Positions 1 to 7,265 of a DNA stretch of 64,000 nucleotides are shown in pieces. The stretch comes from CBDCFV01 sp965216425. GTDB lineage: Bacteria > Chloroflexota > Dehalococcoidia > Lucifugimonadales > UBA3495. Location: contig CBDCFV010000005.1 in assembly GCA_965216425.1 (NCBI GenBank), forward strand, positions 248,001 to 312,000. Reading direction: 5' to 3'. Position 1 is the stretch's first letter. Every line of letters starts with the position of its first letter. The notes under the pieces are model-generated. The model was not told the DNA's origin. It ran no database searches and saw only the letters and a list, made by a program, of their open reading frames with translations. Both the position numbers and the translations under genes were made by a program.

Positions 1-20
1 TGAGAGCAGCCTTGGAAGAG

Positions 21-46
21 GAGAGGAGCGGTTAATCGCTTCTCTC
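21..46 (-). terminator. Hairpin downstream of the gcv operon
   Basis: A 10-bp inverted repeat with one mismatch (GAGAGGAGCG / CGCTTCTCTC, 6-nt loop) lies just past the gcvPB stop codon. It could end the operon transcript. It has no U-rich tail on the minus strand, so intrinsic termination is only an inference. Confidence 0.45.
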
Positions 47-52
47 AGTAAG

Positions 53-1531
53 TTAACCTTGGCCCGCGCGCCGCCACTTCAGGTCCGGCTGGCGCGCGGC
101 GCGGGCTTCGTCTAATCTGGATACTGGCGTGGTGTGGGGAGCCGACCGTACCAGTTCGGGGTTTTCTCCAATCTCACGGTCTATTGCCCGCATGGCTTCT
201 ATGAAAGCATCCAACGTCTCGCGGGTCTCCGACTCCGTCGGCTCGATCATCAGGGCTTCGTGGACGATAAGCGGGAAGTACATCGTGGGCGCGTGGAACC
301 CGTAGTCCAACAGCCGCTTGGCAATCTCCAGTCCACTGGCGCCGCGGGCCCTCTGCAAGTCGGCAGAGAAGACGGCCTCGTGCATACACACCCGGTCGAA
401 GGGCAAGTAGTAGACGTCTTTCAGTGCCTGCATCAAGTAATTGGCATTCAACACTGCATTGCCGCTGATGGCCTTCAGCCCTGCTGCTCCCAGCGTAATC
501 GTATAGGTGTAAGCTCTGACCAGAACGCCGAAGTTGCCGTGGAACCCGCTCGTTTTGCCAATGGTGCGCTCAGGGTAATGGAGATTGTAAGTGATCCCGC
601 CGTTCTCTCCAGCCTGTGTCACCACGGGCGCGGGGAGGTAAGGAAGCAGGGTATCGCCAACGCAAACCGGTCCAGCTCCGGGGCCTCCTCCTCCGTGAGG
701 GGTGCTGAAAGTCTTGTGCAGGTTGAGGTGAATAATGTCGAACCCCAAGTCACCCAGCTTCACCCGGCCCAGCAAGGCGTTCATGTTAGCGCCGTCGCCA
801 TAAACCAACCCGCCCGCTTCGTGCACCACCCGGCACATATCCACGATACCGGTGTCGAACAGACCCAACGTACTGGGCTGGGTTATCATCACGCCCGCTA
901 GGTCAGCCCCCGCCAACTCATGGAGGGCTTCCAAATCCATATTGCCCTTATCGTCCGAAGCCACCGTGACCACTTCGAAGCCAGCCATAGCGGCCGATGC
1001 GGGATTGGTGCCGTGGGCACTGTCAGGAATTACCACCTTTGTGCGGTGCATGTCGCCGCGCTCGTGATGATAAGCCCGCATCATGAGCATCCCGGCGAAC
1101 TCTCCATGGGCCCCGGCCAGAGTGGCCAAGCTCACTCCCGGCAGGCCGGTTACTTCGCTCAAGAAGCCTTGGAGCCGGTACAATAGTTCCAAAGCCCCTT
1201 GCGCCGACTCTGCCGGTTGCAGCGGATGTATTGCCGCGAATCCGGGCAAAAACGCCACTTCGTCGTTGATCTTAGGGTTGTACTTCATGGTACAACTGCC
1301 AAGGGGATAGAAGTGGGTGTCAATGGAAAAGTTTCGCTGACTCAAGTTGGTGAAGTACTGCACTACTTCCGGTTCGGATACTTCCGGAAGCTCCAAATCG
1401 GTCCGGAGCAGCGACTGGTCCGGCAACGGTTGGTGCGGCACGTCCGAATCGGGCAATATCGACCCAACCCGACCAGGCACACTCCGCTCCATCAACAACT
1501 TGGAAGTGTCCCTGTTCCCGCCAGTCTGCAT
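53..1531 (-). CDS. gcvPB: Glycine dehydrogenase (decarboxylating) subunit 2
   Basis: This is the PLP-binding half of the two-subunit P-protein of the glycine cleavage system, which decarboxylates glycine and passes the aminomethyl group to lipoyl-GcvH in the cytosol. The PLP lysine is K273 in the motif LHKTFSTPHGGGGPG, typical of this subunit. At 492 residues it is full length. Its ATG overlaps the gcvPA stop codon by one base (TGATG), indicating translational coupling. It is the last gene of gcvT-gcvH-gcvPA-gcvPB. The split P-protein is common in Gram-positive-like and Chloroflexota lineages. Identification is firm. Confidence 0.97.
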   Translation of the reverse strand: MQTGGNRDTSKLLMERSVPGRVGSILPDSDVPHQPLPDQSLLRTDLELPEVSEPEVVQYFTNLSQRNFSIDTHFYPLGSCTMKYNPKINDEVAFLPGFAAIHPLQPAESAQGALELLYRLQGFLSEVTGLPGVSLATLAGAHGEFAGMLMMRAYHHERGDMHRTKVVIPDSAHGTNPASAAMAGFEVVTVASDDKGNMDLEALHELAGADLAGVMITQPSTLGLFDTGIVDMCRVVHEAGGLVYGDGANMNALLGRVKLGDLGFDIIHLNLHKTFSTPHGGGGPGAGPVCVGDTLLPYLPAPVVTQAGENGGITYNLHYPERTIGKTSGFHGNFGVLVRAYTYTITLGAAGLKAISGNAVLNANYLMQALKDVYYLPFDRVCMHEAVFSADLQRARGASGLEIAKRLLDYGFHAPTMYFPLIVHEALMIEPTESETRETLDAFIEAMRAIDREIGENPELVRSAPHTTPVSRLDEARAARQPDLKWRRAGQG

Positions 1532-2937
1532 CAGTTGAACTCCGAGAGTGTCGCAACCAGGGCGTCAATATCCTGGCGCGGGTTCATTTCCGTGACACAC
1601 AGCAACATGCCGTTTTGCAGGCCCTCCGCTGCCCCCTGCCCGTTGGTTCTCGATGCGTGGCCGGTATAGGGCGCTTCGGTGAGGTCCAGCCCTCCCAGTA
1701 TGTTCCGTTCCAGCAACCGCCGGTTAATGACGGCGGGAGGGACCGGGCATTGGACCACGAACTCTTGGAAGAAAGTCCTCGACGTTGGCAGTGAGTACCC
1801 GGGCAACCGGCCGATACAGTCCGAGGCGTAGTGAGCTTTCTGGTAGCAAAGCTCGGCAACGTTGCGCAACCCCTGCTTACCCAAGGCAGCCAAGTATATC
1901 GTGGATGCTAGGGCGTAAAGGGCCTCGTTGGTGCAGATGTTGCTGGTGGCCCGTTCTCGCCGAATATGCTGCTCCCGCGTTTGGAGCGTTAGCACGTAAC
2001 CGGTCCTGCCTTGGCTATCCACCGTCCGCCCCGATAACCTGCTGGGCATTTGCCTGATGTACTCGTGCTTGGTGGCAAACAGCCCGAGATAAGGGCCGCC
2101 ATAACTCTGCGGGATCCCCAAAGGTTGACCCTCCCCGGTTACTATGTCCGCACCGTAGTGTCCGGGGGAGTGGAACATCCCCATGGCCGTAGGGTCGGCT
2201 GACACAACGAACAGTGCGCCCTGACTGTGGGCGGCAGCGGCCAGTGCTCCCATGTCTTCGATATACCCATAGAAGTTGGGGTACTGGACCACCAGCGAAG
2301 CCGTTTGATCGTCCAGAGACAGTGAGTCACTCAATGAAACAGTGAATATCTGGATGCCCTGGGCTTGGCAGTAGGTCTCGATCACCTGCCGGTAGATGGG
2401 AGAGAGGCTGTCGGACACGGCGACCCGGTTGCGCCGGGTAACGCGGCATGCCATCAACACGCCCTCGGCCAAGCTCGTCGCCCCGTCATACATCCCCGCG
2501 TTGGCCACTTCCATCCCATACAGGTTGCTGATCAGGGTCTGGAACTCGTAGATAACCTGTAGAGTGCCTTGGCTGGCTTCAGCTTGGTAGGGAGTGTAAG
2601 CGGTCAGAAACTCGCCCCTAGTCATCAACGCTTTTACGACCGAAGGGATGAAGTGGTTGTACGACCCGGCACCCAGAAATGAAGGGCCGCTGTTGAGAGG
2701 GCGATTTCTCGACGCTAAAGCGGCCAGTTCCCGTTGTACTTCTAATTCCGATGTGGGTCCCGGCAAGTTAAGCGGCGGATCCCGGTAGACTTCCGGAATG
2801 TCGTGGAAAAGCTCAGCTATTGAACCAAAGCCCAACGTAGCCAACATCCCCGCCTGCTCTTCCGGCGTGTTGGGAATATAGGGGAACTGAAAGTCCGATT
2901 CACTCGTGGCGCCGGATGCTTGGTTGGATACGCTCAT
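1531..2937 (-). CDS. gcvPA: Glycine dehydrogenase (decarboxylating) subunit 1
   Basis: This is the N-terminal-half homologue of P-protein and forms the heterodimer with GcvPB. The 468 residues match the usual subunit-1 length. Recognisable stretches are the N-terminal YIPNTPEEQAGML segment and the glycine-rich GIPQSYGGPYLGLFA loop. The start ATG overlaps the gcvH stop in an ATGA arrangement and the stop overlaps the gcvPB start, so the three genes are tightly coupled. No broken motif or frameshift is visible. Confidence 0.97.
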   Translation of the reverse strand: MSVSNQASGATSESDFQFPYIPNTPEEQAGMLATLGFGSIAELFHDIPEVYRDPPLNLPGPTSELEVQRELAALASRNRPLNSGPSFLGAGSYNHFIPSVVKALMTRGEFLTAYTPYQAEASQGTLQVIYEFQTLISNLYGMEVANAGMYDGATSLAEGVLMACRVTRRNRVAVSDSLSPIYRQVIETYCQAQGIQIFTVSLSDSLSLDDQTASLVVQYPNFYGYIEDMGALAAAAHSQGALFVVSADPTAMGMFHSPGHYGADIVTGEGQPLGIPQSYGGPYLGLFATKHEYIRQMPSRLSGRTVDSQGRTGYVLTLQTREQHIRRERATSNICTNEALYALASTIYLAALGKQGLRNVAELCYQKAHYASDCIGRLPGYSLPTSRTFFQEFVVQCPVPPAVINRRLLERNILGGLDLTEAPYTGHASRTNGQGAAEGLQNGMLLCVTEMNPRQDIDALVATLSEFN

Positions 2938-3320
2938 GACAGACCACTGATGTATGATCCGTATTCCTCAGCCGACATGAGCTGGTCTAATTCGGACAAG
3001 TCGTTGACTGAGACCCGCAACAGCCAGCCTTCACCCAAAGGGTCCTCGTTAGCCAGTTCCGGGTGGTCCCGCAAGCGCTGGTTCACCTCGACAACCTCTC
3101 CGGTGATCGGAGAGAACAGGTCGGAGACCGCCTTGACCGATTCCACTTCTCCCATTTTTTTCAGATGCGTAACAGTCGAGCCGGGCTGGGGCAGGTCGAA
3201 ATAGACGATGTCGCCCAACTGGTCCTGGGCATACTCGGTAATGCCGGCCAAGGCCAAGCTGCCCTCTTCGATCTTGACCCATTCATGTTCCGAGGTGTAT
3301 TTACGGTCGGTAGGGTTCAA
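2934..3320 (-). CDS. gcvH: Glycine cleavage system H protein
   Basis: This lipoyl carrier shuttles the aminomethyl intermediate between the P, T and L proteins. It has 128 residues, the normal size, with the family signature GEVESVKAVSDLFSPITGEV and lipoylated lysine K63. It starts 35 bp after gcvT and overlaps gcvPA by 4 bp. No L-protein or lipoate ligase gene is in the window, so dihydrolipoamide dehydrogenase must come from elsewhere. Confidence 0.97.
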   Translation of the reverse strand: MNPTDRKYTSEHEWVKIEEGSLALAGITEYAQDQLGDIVYFDLPQPGSTVTHLKKMGEVESVKAVSDLFSPITGEVVEVNQRLRDHPELANEDPLGEGWLLRVSVNDLSELDQLMSAEEYGSYISGLS

Positions 3321-3355
3321 CTTACCTGAGACCTCACTTACTGCAAGGGATTGCG

Positions 3356-4450
3356 TTACTTGAGCCTGGAATAAAAGGGCACGGGAACGACTTCAGCACG
3401 TTCGATGCGCCCCCGGATGTCTACGTCCAACTGAGCGCCCACATGAGCGCAACGCTGCTCAACGTAGCCCATGCCTATGCTGGTGTCAAGAGTAGGCGAA
3501 TAGCTTCCGCTGGTCACTCTCCCCACCGTCCGGCCTTGTTCCATTATGGCGTATTCCGCCCTGGGTGCGCTGCGCCCCGGGATGGTCAGTCCAACGAGTT
3601 TTCGTTCGACGCCACGATCCCTCTGCTGCCGCAACGCGTCGACCCCTACGTACTCTTTGTCGAAGCGAACAAACCGTTCCAGCCCGGCCTCGATAGGGCT
3701 GGTATCTTCGTCGATCTCGTGCCCGTGCAGGGGTAAGGCCGCCTCCAATCGCAGCACGTCCCTGGCCCCCAAACCGCAGGGGACTGCTCCTTGGTCCACC
3801 AGGGTCTGCCAAAGCTCGTGGACCTCGGAAGTGTCGACGACCATCTCGAAACCGTCTTCGCCGGTGTATCCGGTCCTACCCACCATCACAGGGATCCCCC
3901 GCAACCGGTTTTCCTGCCAAGCAAAAGGACGTAACTGCGACGCGGGTTCCTCGCAGACCCTGTCCATCACGTCCGCCGTTCCCGGCCCTTGGAAGGCGAC
4001 CAAGCCGGTGGCGTCAGTGCGGTCTTCGATGGTGCAGCCTTGAGGGAATTTTTCCGAGGTCTGTTTTTGAAACCAAGCAACCACTGCCGCCCGGTTTCCG
4101 GCGTTCGGGATCAACAGATACCGGTCTTCCTCCAGACGATAAAAAATAGTATCGTCGATGACCCCGCCGTTGTCGTTGCAGATGAAGCAGTAGCGGGCCC
4201 GTCCCACCCGCAGGCTGGCGACGGACGCGGTCAAAACCGATTCCAAAAATGCCGTCGCATTGGACCCGGAGATGTACAACCGCCCCATGTGGGAGACGTC
4301 GAACAGGCCCGCGGCGGTGCGGACGGCGGCCACTTCACTCAGGATACCGGCGTATTGCACCGGCATGTCCCAGCCGCCAAAGGGCACCATACGAGCGCCC
4401 AACCCGACATGGGCGTCATAAAGGGCAGTTCTAAAGTTAGTTGTGGCCAA
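3356..4450 (-). CDS. gcvT: Aminomethyltransferase (glycine cleavage T protein)
   Basis: This enzyme transfers the methylene group from aminomethyl-GcvH to tetrahydrofolate and releases ammonia. It has 364 residues, typical of T protein, with the N-terminal VPFGGWDMPVQYAG and LFDVSHMGRL motifs and the GYTGEDGFE folate-domain segment. The start codon is TTG, preceded by GGGAGG and AAAGGGAC-like purine stretches. It is the first gene of the gcv operon. I looked for a glycine riboswitch upstream and saw no recognisable core. Confidence 0.96.
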   Translation of the reverse strand: MATTNFRTALYDAHVGLGARMVPFGGWDMPVQYAGILSEVAAVRTAAGLFDVSHMGRLYISGSNATAFLESVLTASVASLRVGRARYCFICNDNGGVIDDTIFYRLEEDRYLLIPNAGNRAAVVAWFQKQTSEKFPQGCTIEDRTDATGLVAFQGPGTADVMDRVCEEPASQLRPFAWQENRLRGIPVMVGRTGYTGEDGFEMVVDTSEVHELWQTLVDQGAVPCGLGARDVLRLEAALPLHGHEIDEDTSPIEAGLERFVRFDKEYVGVDALRQQRDRGVERKLVGLTIPGRSAPRAEYAIMEQGRTVGRVTSGSYSPTLDTSIGMGYVEQRCAHVGAQLDVDIRGRIERAEVVPVPFYSRLK

Positions 4451-4509
4451 GATTGTCCCTTTACCTCCCGATAGCTACGACCGTGAGGTGGGGGTTAGAC
4501 GCGATTAGC

Positions 4510-4539
4510 ATAATAACGCCCATAACGCCACACACGCAA
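4510..4539 (-). promoter_or_regulatory. Candidate sigma-70-type promoter of the gcv operon
   Basis: On the minus strand, TTGCGT and TATTAT are separated by 18 bp, about 60 bp upstream of the gcvT TTG. Both boxes deviate from consensus, so this is only a plausible site found by eye. Confidence 0.3.
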
Positions 4540-4593
4540 GAGTTAAGGTAGCGTTCCGTTTCAGGTGGCCCGGCCGATTGGCCACAGTCCGGT

Positions 4594-4670
4594 GGATTCC
4601 CGCCTCCGCATCCGCGAGGGCAAGGCTCTTCGCGGGAATGACGGCTGGGCGCGGGAATGACGAGTCAGGG
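4594..4670. repeat. REP-like palindromic repeat cluster
   Basis: Several half-units of the GGATTCCCGC ... GCGGGAATGACG type occur here, including a stem-loop built from TCCGCGAG and CTTCGCGG flanks. The same GCGGGAATGACGGGTTGGG unit recurs at 5607-5634, at 51172-51243 and near 56240. The rest of the 4451-4808 gap has no convincing gene. Confidence 0.6.
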
Positions 4671-4733
4671 TCAGTACGAATGACAGGTTGGGGCCAGTAA
4701 TGAAAACACCTGAATTGCAACGCTACCGTGGGC

Positions 4734-4790
4734 GCCCCAGGGTATGGGCAAAGTCGTCCCAACCTCGTGCGGGCGGACGCCCACGCTCCT
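4734..4790. repeat. Dispersed repeat shared with position 31726
   Basis: The segment containing GGGCAAAGTCGTCCC and GCGGGCGGACGCCC is the reverse complement of a nearly identical segment at about 31731-31772. It forms a GGGCG...CGCCC stem. No protein is apparent in either copy. Confidence 0.55.
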
Positions 4791-4808
4791 TCTCGTCTCC
4801 TTAGCGGA

Positions 4809-5135
4809 TCAGTCCTCTCCCGCCCAGACCAGGTCCATGCGGTATTTACTTACCCAGGGTATGAGGGTGCGGAGAAGTTCATGGTTGTCGATTTCGACTT
4901 TTTCGCGGCGGCATTTCTCCAGATACTTGTTGACCTCCATAAACGTGGGCAGCCGGATGCCGGCCTGGACCACCCGGAAGCCGAAAGAACGGGGATCGGG
5001 TAAGGGTTTATTGTCGGTGAGGGTGACAAACCACCGGAGGCGAAATTCCCCGACCAACCGGCGAAGCCTGACGATTGCCAGTTCCTTGGCCATTATCTTT
5101 TGTAGGGCGCGGATGCGGGATCTTATTTCTCCCAT
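4809..5135 (-). CDS. Hypothetical protein downstream of HTH protein
   Basis: A basic protein of about 108 residues, rich in Arg and Leu, without recognised domain, membrane segment or signal peptide. I chose the internal ATG (residue 8 of the longest frame) because GAGGTG lies 11 nt upstream; a TTG start at 5156 is possible. It follows the HTH gene at 5171-5788 on the same strand and is probably cotranscribed. The spacer carries a GTTTATTTA direct repeat. The pair resembles small phage- or element-derived modules, but no function can be assigned. Confidence 0.5.
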   Translation of the reverse strand: MGEIRSRIRALQKIMAKELAIVRLRRLVGEFRLRWFVTLTDNKPLPDPRSFGFRVVQAGIRLPTFMEVNKYLEKCRREKVEIDNHELLRTLIPWVSKYRMDLVWAGED

Positions 5136-5170
5136 AAGTAAACATTCACCTCGCAACGTTTATTTAGTGT

Positions 5171-5788
5171 TTATTTAAGGTTGTGATGGGCGGTCCAGAT
5201 GGGCATGGCTGCTTCAATGTCCTGGATTTCCTTCCGGAGCTTCTCAACTTCGCCGATGCGGGCGGCGAAAGACACGGCATATCGGGCGGCGCGGAGTCGG
5301 ACGGCCTTGTCAGGGTCGTCCATGGCCTCGGCGATGACCGAGACGCCGCGGAGCATGAGTCCCTGAAGTTCCTGACGGGCGAGGTCGGCGGACTCTTCGC
5401 GAATGCGGGCCAACTCGACGCGGAAATGGTCGTCTTCAAGCCAGCGATACAGAGTGCTCTCACCGATGCCGGCTTGGCGGGCGGCTTGAGCTATGGTAGG
5501 GGTGGCTGCAATGATGGACAGGGCGGCTTGCTGGCGAAAGGTGAGGCCGGATTTTTTTATTTCCCTCCCATTTTCTTTCATTTCCTCCCGTTCCGGGTCA
5601 ACGGTGTGGATTCCCGCCTCCGCGGGAATGACGGGGTTGGGGCGGGATAGTGCAGGGCCGGAGGAGGATTCCGGCGGTTGCGAAAGGGGTTCCAGCGGTT
5701 GCGAGGAGGATTCCGGGGGCTGCGAAGGAGGTTCCGGGGGTTGGTGGTTGGGTTGGGGAAGGTTGTTGTTTGGGCGGCGCTTAGTCAT
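5171..5788 (-). CDS. Helix-turn-helix protein, phage terminase small-subunit-like
   Basis: The C-terminal 135 residues start with a helix-turn-helix (LTFRQQAALSIIAATPTIAQ, then ARQAGIGESTLYRWLEDD), followed by a helical region. This resembles phBC6A51-type or terminase-small-subunit HTH proteins. The first 70 residues are low complexity: a Pro/Ser/Gln-rich tandem repeat (PPESSSQPLEPLSQPPESSS) and then VIPAEAGIH, the translation of a REP-like DNA repeat. The functional protein may therefore start at M71 (codon at 5581), although the purine run there is only 2 nt from the ATG. DNA binding is inferred from the HTH only. Confidence 0.55.
   Translation of the reverse strand: MTKRRPNNNLPQPNHQPPEPPSQPPESSSQPLEPLSQPPESSSGPALSRPNPVIPAEAGIHTVDPEREEMKENGREIKKSGLTFRQQAALSIIAATPTIAQAARQAGIGESTLYRWLEDDHFRVELARIREESADLARQELQGLMLRGVSVIAEAMDDPDKAVRLRAARYAVSFAARIGEVEKLRKEIQDIEAAMPIWTAHHNLK
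5607..5634. repeat. REP-like palindrome inside a reading frame
   Basis: TTCCCGC and GCGGGAA form a short hairpin followed by TGACGGGGTTGGG, the same unit seen in the other repeats of the window. It lies in frame within the N-terminal extension of the HTH gene and encodes VIPAEAGIH. Confidence 0.65.
5655..5750. repeat. Short tandem repeat encoding Pro/Ser/Gln units
   Basis: Imperfect units of about 18-24 bp built on GAGGATTCCGG and GGTTGCGA follow each other about four times. On the minus strand they encode repeated PPESSSQP-type peptides of the HTH protein extension. Such minisatellites change copy number easily. Confidence 0.6.
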
Positions 5789-6001
5789 CAAACATCATGT
5801 TGCCTCAGTGGCGCAGTTAGATTTGCCCACGTCCAGAGGACGTTAAGCAGTACAGGTATTATGTTAGAGGAGTGTTTTCCGAGTTGTGAAGGGGCAAGTG
5901 TCAGTAGATCTGAAATTGATAGCGTTCCGTTTTACCTGTGCGCCTCCGGCTTCGGAACGATCTACATAGCCGCCTTCAAAATAACGGCCATACCGCTGTG
6001 C

Positions 6002-6007
6002 TATAAT
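6002..6007 (+). promoter_or_regulatory. Extended -10 promoter before the SDR gene
   Basis: A perfect TATAAT is preceded by TGC, giving an extended -10 (TGnTATAAT) about 50 bp upstream of the SDR start. No good -35 box is seen, which is usual for extended -10 promoters. Confidence 0.5.
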
Positions 6008-6056
6008 CGGCGGCACCGCGCATGGGTGCGCACGACTCACCCCCAGGGAGGTTGCG

Positions 6057-6818
6057 TTGGTTGGCAGGATGGAAAACAAAGTAGCCATAGTGACCGGAGG
6101 CAGTTCGGGCATTGGCCGAGCCACGTGCTACCGGCTTCTGCAAGAAGGTGCGAAGGTGGTTGTCGCCGACCGTAACCAAGCAGGGGCAGAGGAGACCCGT
6201 GGGTTGATGGAAGGCACCGACGACAACTCCGCCGTGTCCGTTGTGGATGTGTCCCGGTCTGATCAAGTAGAGCGTATGGTGGCGGAAACGGTTGCCCGCT
6301 TTGGAAGGCTTGATGTTCTGGTCAACGGCGCGGGAATCCTCATACGGACGCCTCCTCTTATCGAGGTGGACGACATTGTTTGGGACCTGACCATGGATAC
6401 CAACCTCAAAGGGCTGTTTTATTGTTGCAAGTACGCCATCCCAGCGATGCTTGAGCACGGCGGCGGCTCTATCGTCAACATCGCTTCCATGTCGGGAGTG
6501 AGGGGCACTGCCTACTCAGTGCCTTACGCCGTCAGTAAAGCCGGCGTCATTCACCTTTCCAAGGTAGCTGCGGCCCAGTATACCCATCAGGGCGTCCGGG
6601 TAAACTGCATCGCTCCGGGCGGAGTGGACACCCCTCAAATGCGGGGCAGCACCGCCAGCGCGGAGACATTTCAAGAGCGGAACGCTGAACATCCTATGAC
6701 AAGGGTAGGCCGGCCGGAAGAGATAGCCAACCTGATAAGTTGGCTGGCATCGGACGAAGCGTCCTACGTCAGCGGAAGCACATACATCATCGACGGCGGT
6801 GCATGGGCGACCAATTAG
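6057..6818 (+). CDS. SDR family NAD(P)-dependent oxidoreductase
   Basis: A classical short-chain dehydrogenase/reductase of about 253 residues. The N-terminal Rossmann motif is VTGGSSGIGRA, the NNAG-equivalent is VNGAG, the serine region is IVNIASMSG and the active-site pair is YAVSK. The C-terminal YVSGSTYIIDGG is typical of FabG/glucose-1-dehydrogenase-like SDRs. TTG at 6057 has AGGGAGG 5 nt upstream and is my preferred start; ATG at 6069 is the alternative. The substrate cannot be read from sequence. It probably shares a transcript with the small gene that follows. Confidence 0.9.
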   Translation: MVGRMENKVAIVTGGSSGIGRATCYRLLQEGAKVVVADRNQAGAEETRGLMEGTDDNSAVSVVDVSRSDQVERMVAETVARFGRLDVLVNGAGILIRTPPLIEVDDIVWDLTMDTNLKGLFYCCKYAIPAMLEHGGGSIVNIASMSGVRGTAYSVPYAVSKAGVIHLSKVAAAQYTHQGVRVNCIAPGGVDTPQMRGSTASAETFQERNAEHPMTRVGRPEEIANLISWLASDEASYVSGSTYIIDGGAWATN

Positions 6819-6834
6819 TACGCGGGGGGCTTGT

Positions 6835-7074
6835 ATGGAAAAGGTAATAGAGATATCCGACCGCGCGGTAGCTGATTACGGGTTTCGCCAAGCCGTTCTT
6901 TACGGCGCCGACGATGTGGGCCAGCGTTGGGGCCTGTCAGACCAGGAGCGGTCGGTGCTTGAGGGCATTGTGGTCGAGGCGTTAAGCGCGCTGCCCATTC
7001 CGGTGCAACCGGCGGAGATACCAGCGGAACAAGCGAGGCTTGCAGAGCTTATCCGCCAAGCCTCATCTGGTTGA
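6835..7074 (+). CDS. Small conserved-looking protein of unknown function
   Basis: A 79-residue acidic protein beginning MEKVIEISDRAVADYGFRQ. The ATG is preceded by a GGGGGG purine run, and the gene begins 16 bp after the SDR stop, suggesting one operon. It is predicted mostly helical, with a Pro-rich hinge (LPIPVQPAEIP) in the second half. There are no cysteines, signal peptide or membrane segment. I do not recognise the family. Confidence 0.55.
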   Translation: MEKVIEISDRAVADYGFRQAVLYGADDVGQRWGLSDQERSVLEGIVVEALSALPIPVQPAEIPAEQARLAELIRQASSG

Positions 7075-7098
7075 AGTAAAGGCCCCATAGCTGAGACC

Positions 7099-7253
7099 CA
7101 GGGCCTTTTCATTTTCCGGATTGGGTTAAACGGGTCTCGTCTTTCCCGCGAAAGCGGGAACCTACATGACCGTGGCCTATGGCAATCTTCTCGTGGCAGT
7201 ACCACATGGATTCCCGCCTGCGCGGGAAAGACGAGAGAATGAAAAGGCCCCTC
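7099..7253. mobile_element. MITE-1 copy A
   Basis: A non-autonomous element of 155 bp with inverted ends GGCCTTTTCATT and AATGAAAAGGCC. Two internal hairpins (CCCGCGAAAGCGGG and CCCGCCTGCGCGGG) lie inside a longer TCTCGTCTTTCC inverted repeat. It is flanked by the 10-bp direct repeat AGCTGAGACC at 7089-7098 and 7254-7263, taken as a target duplication. It sits between the small gene and the phosphohexomutase stop, where it could also act as a bidirectional terminator. Confidence 0.85.
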
Positions 7254-7265
7254 AGCTGAGACCCG

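Noticed and set aside
4451..4700. Glycine riboswitch before the gcv operon
   Set aside because: No tandem aptamer or conserved core was found; the region contains repeats and a simple promoter-like pair.
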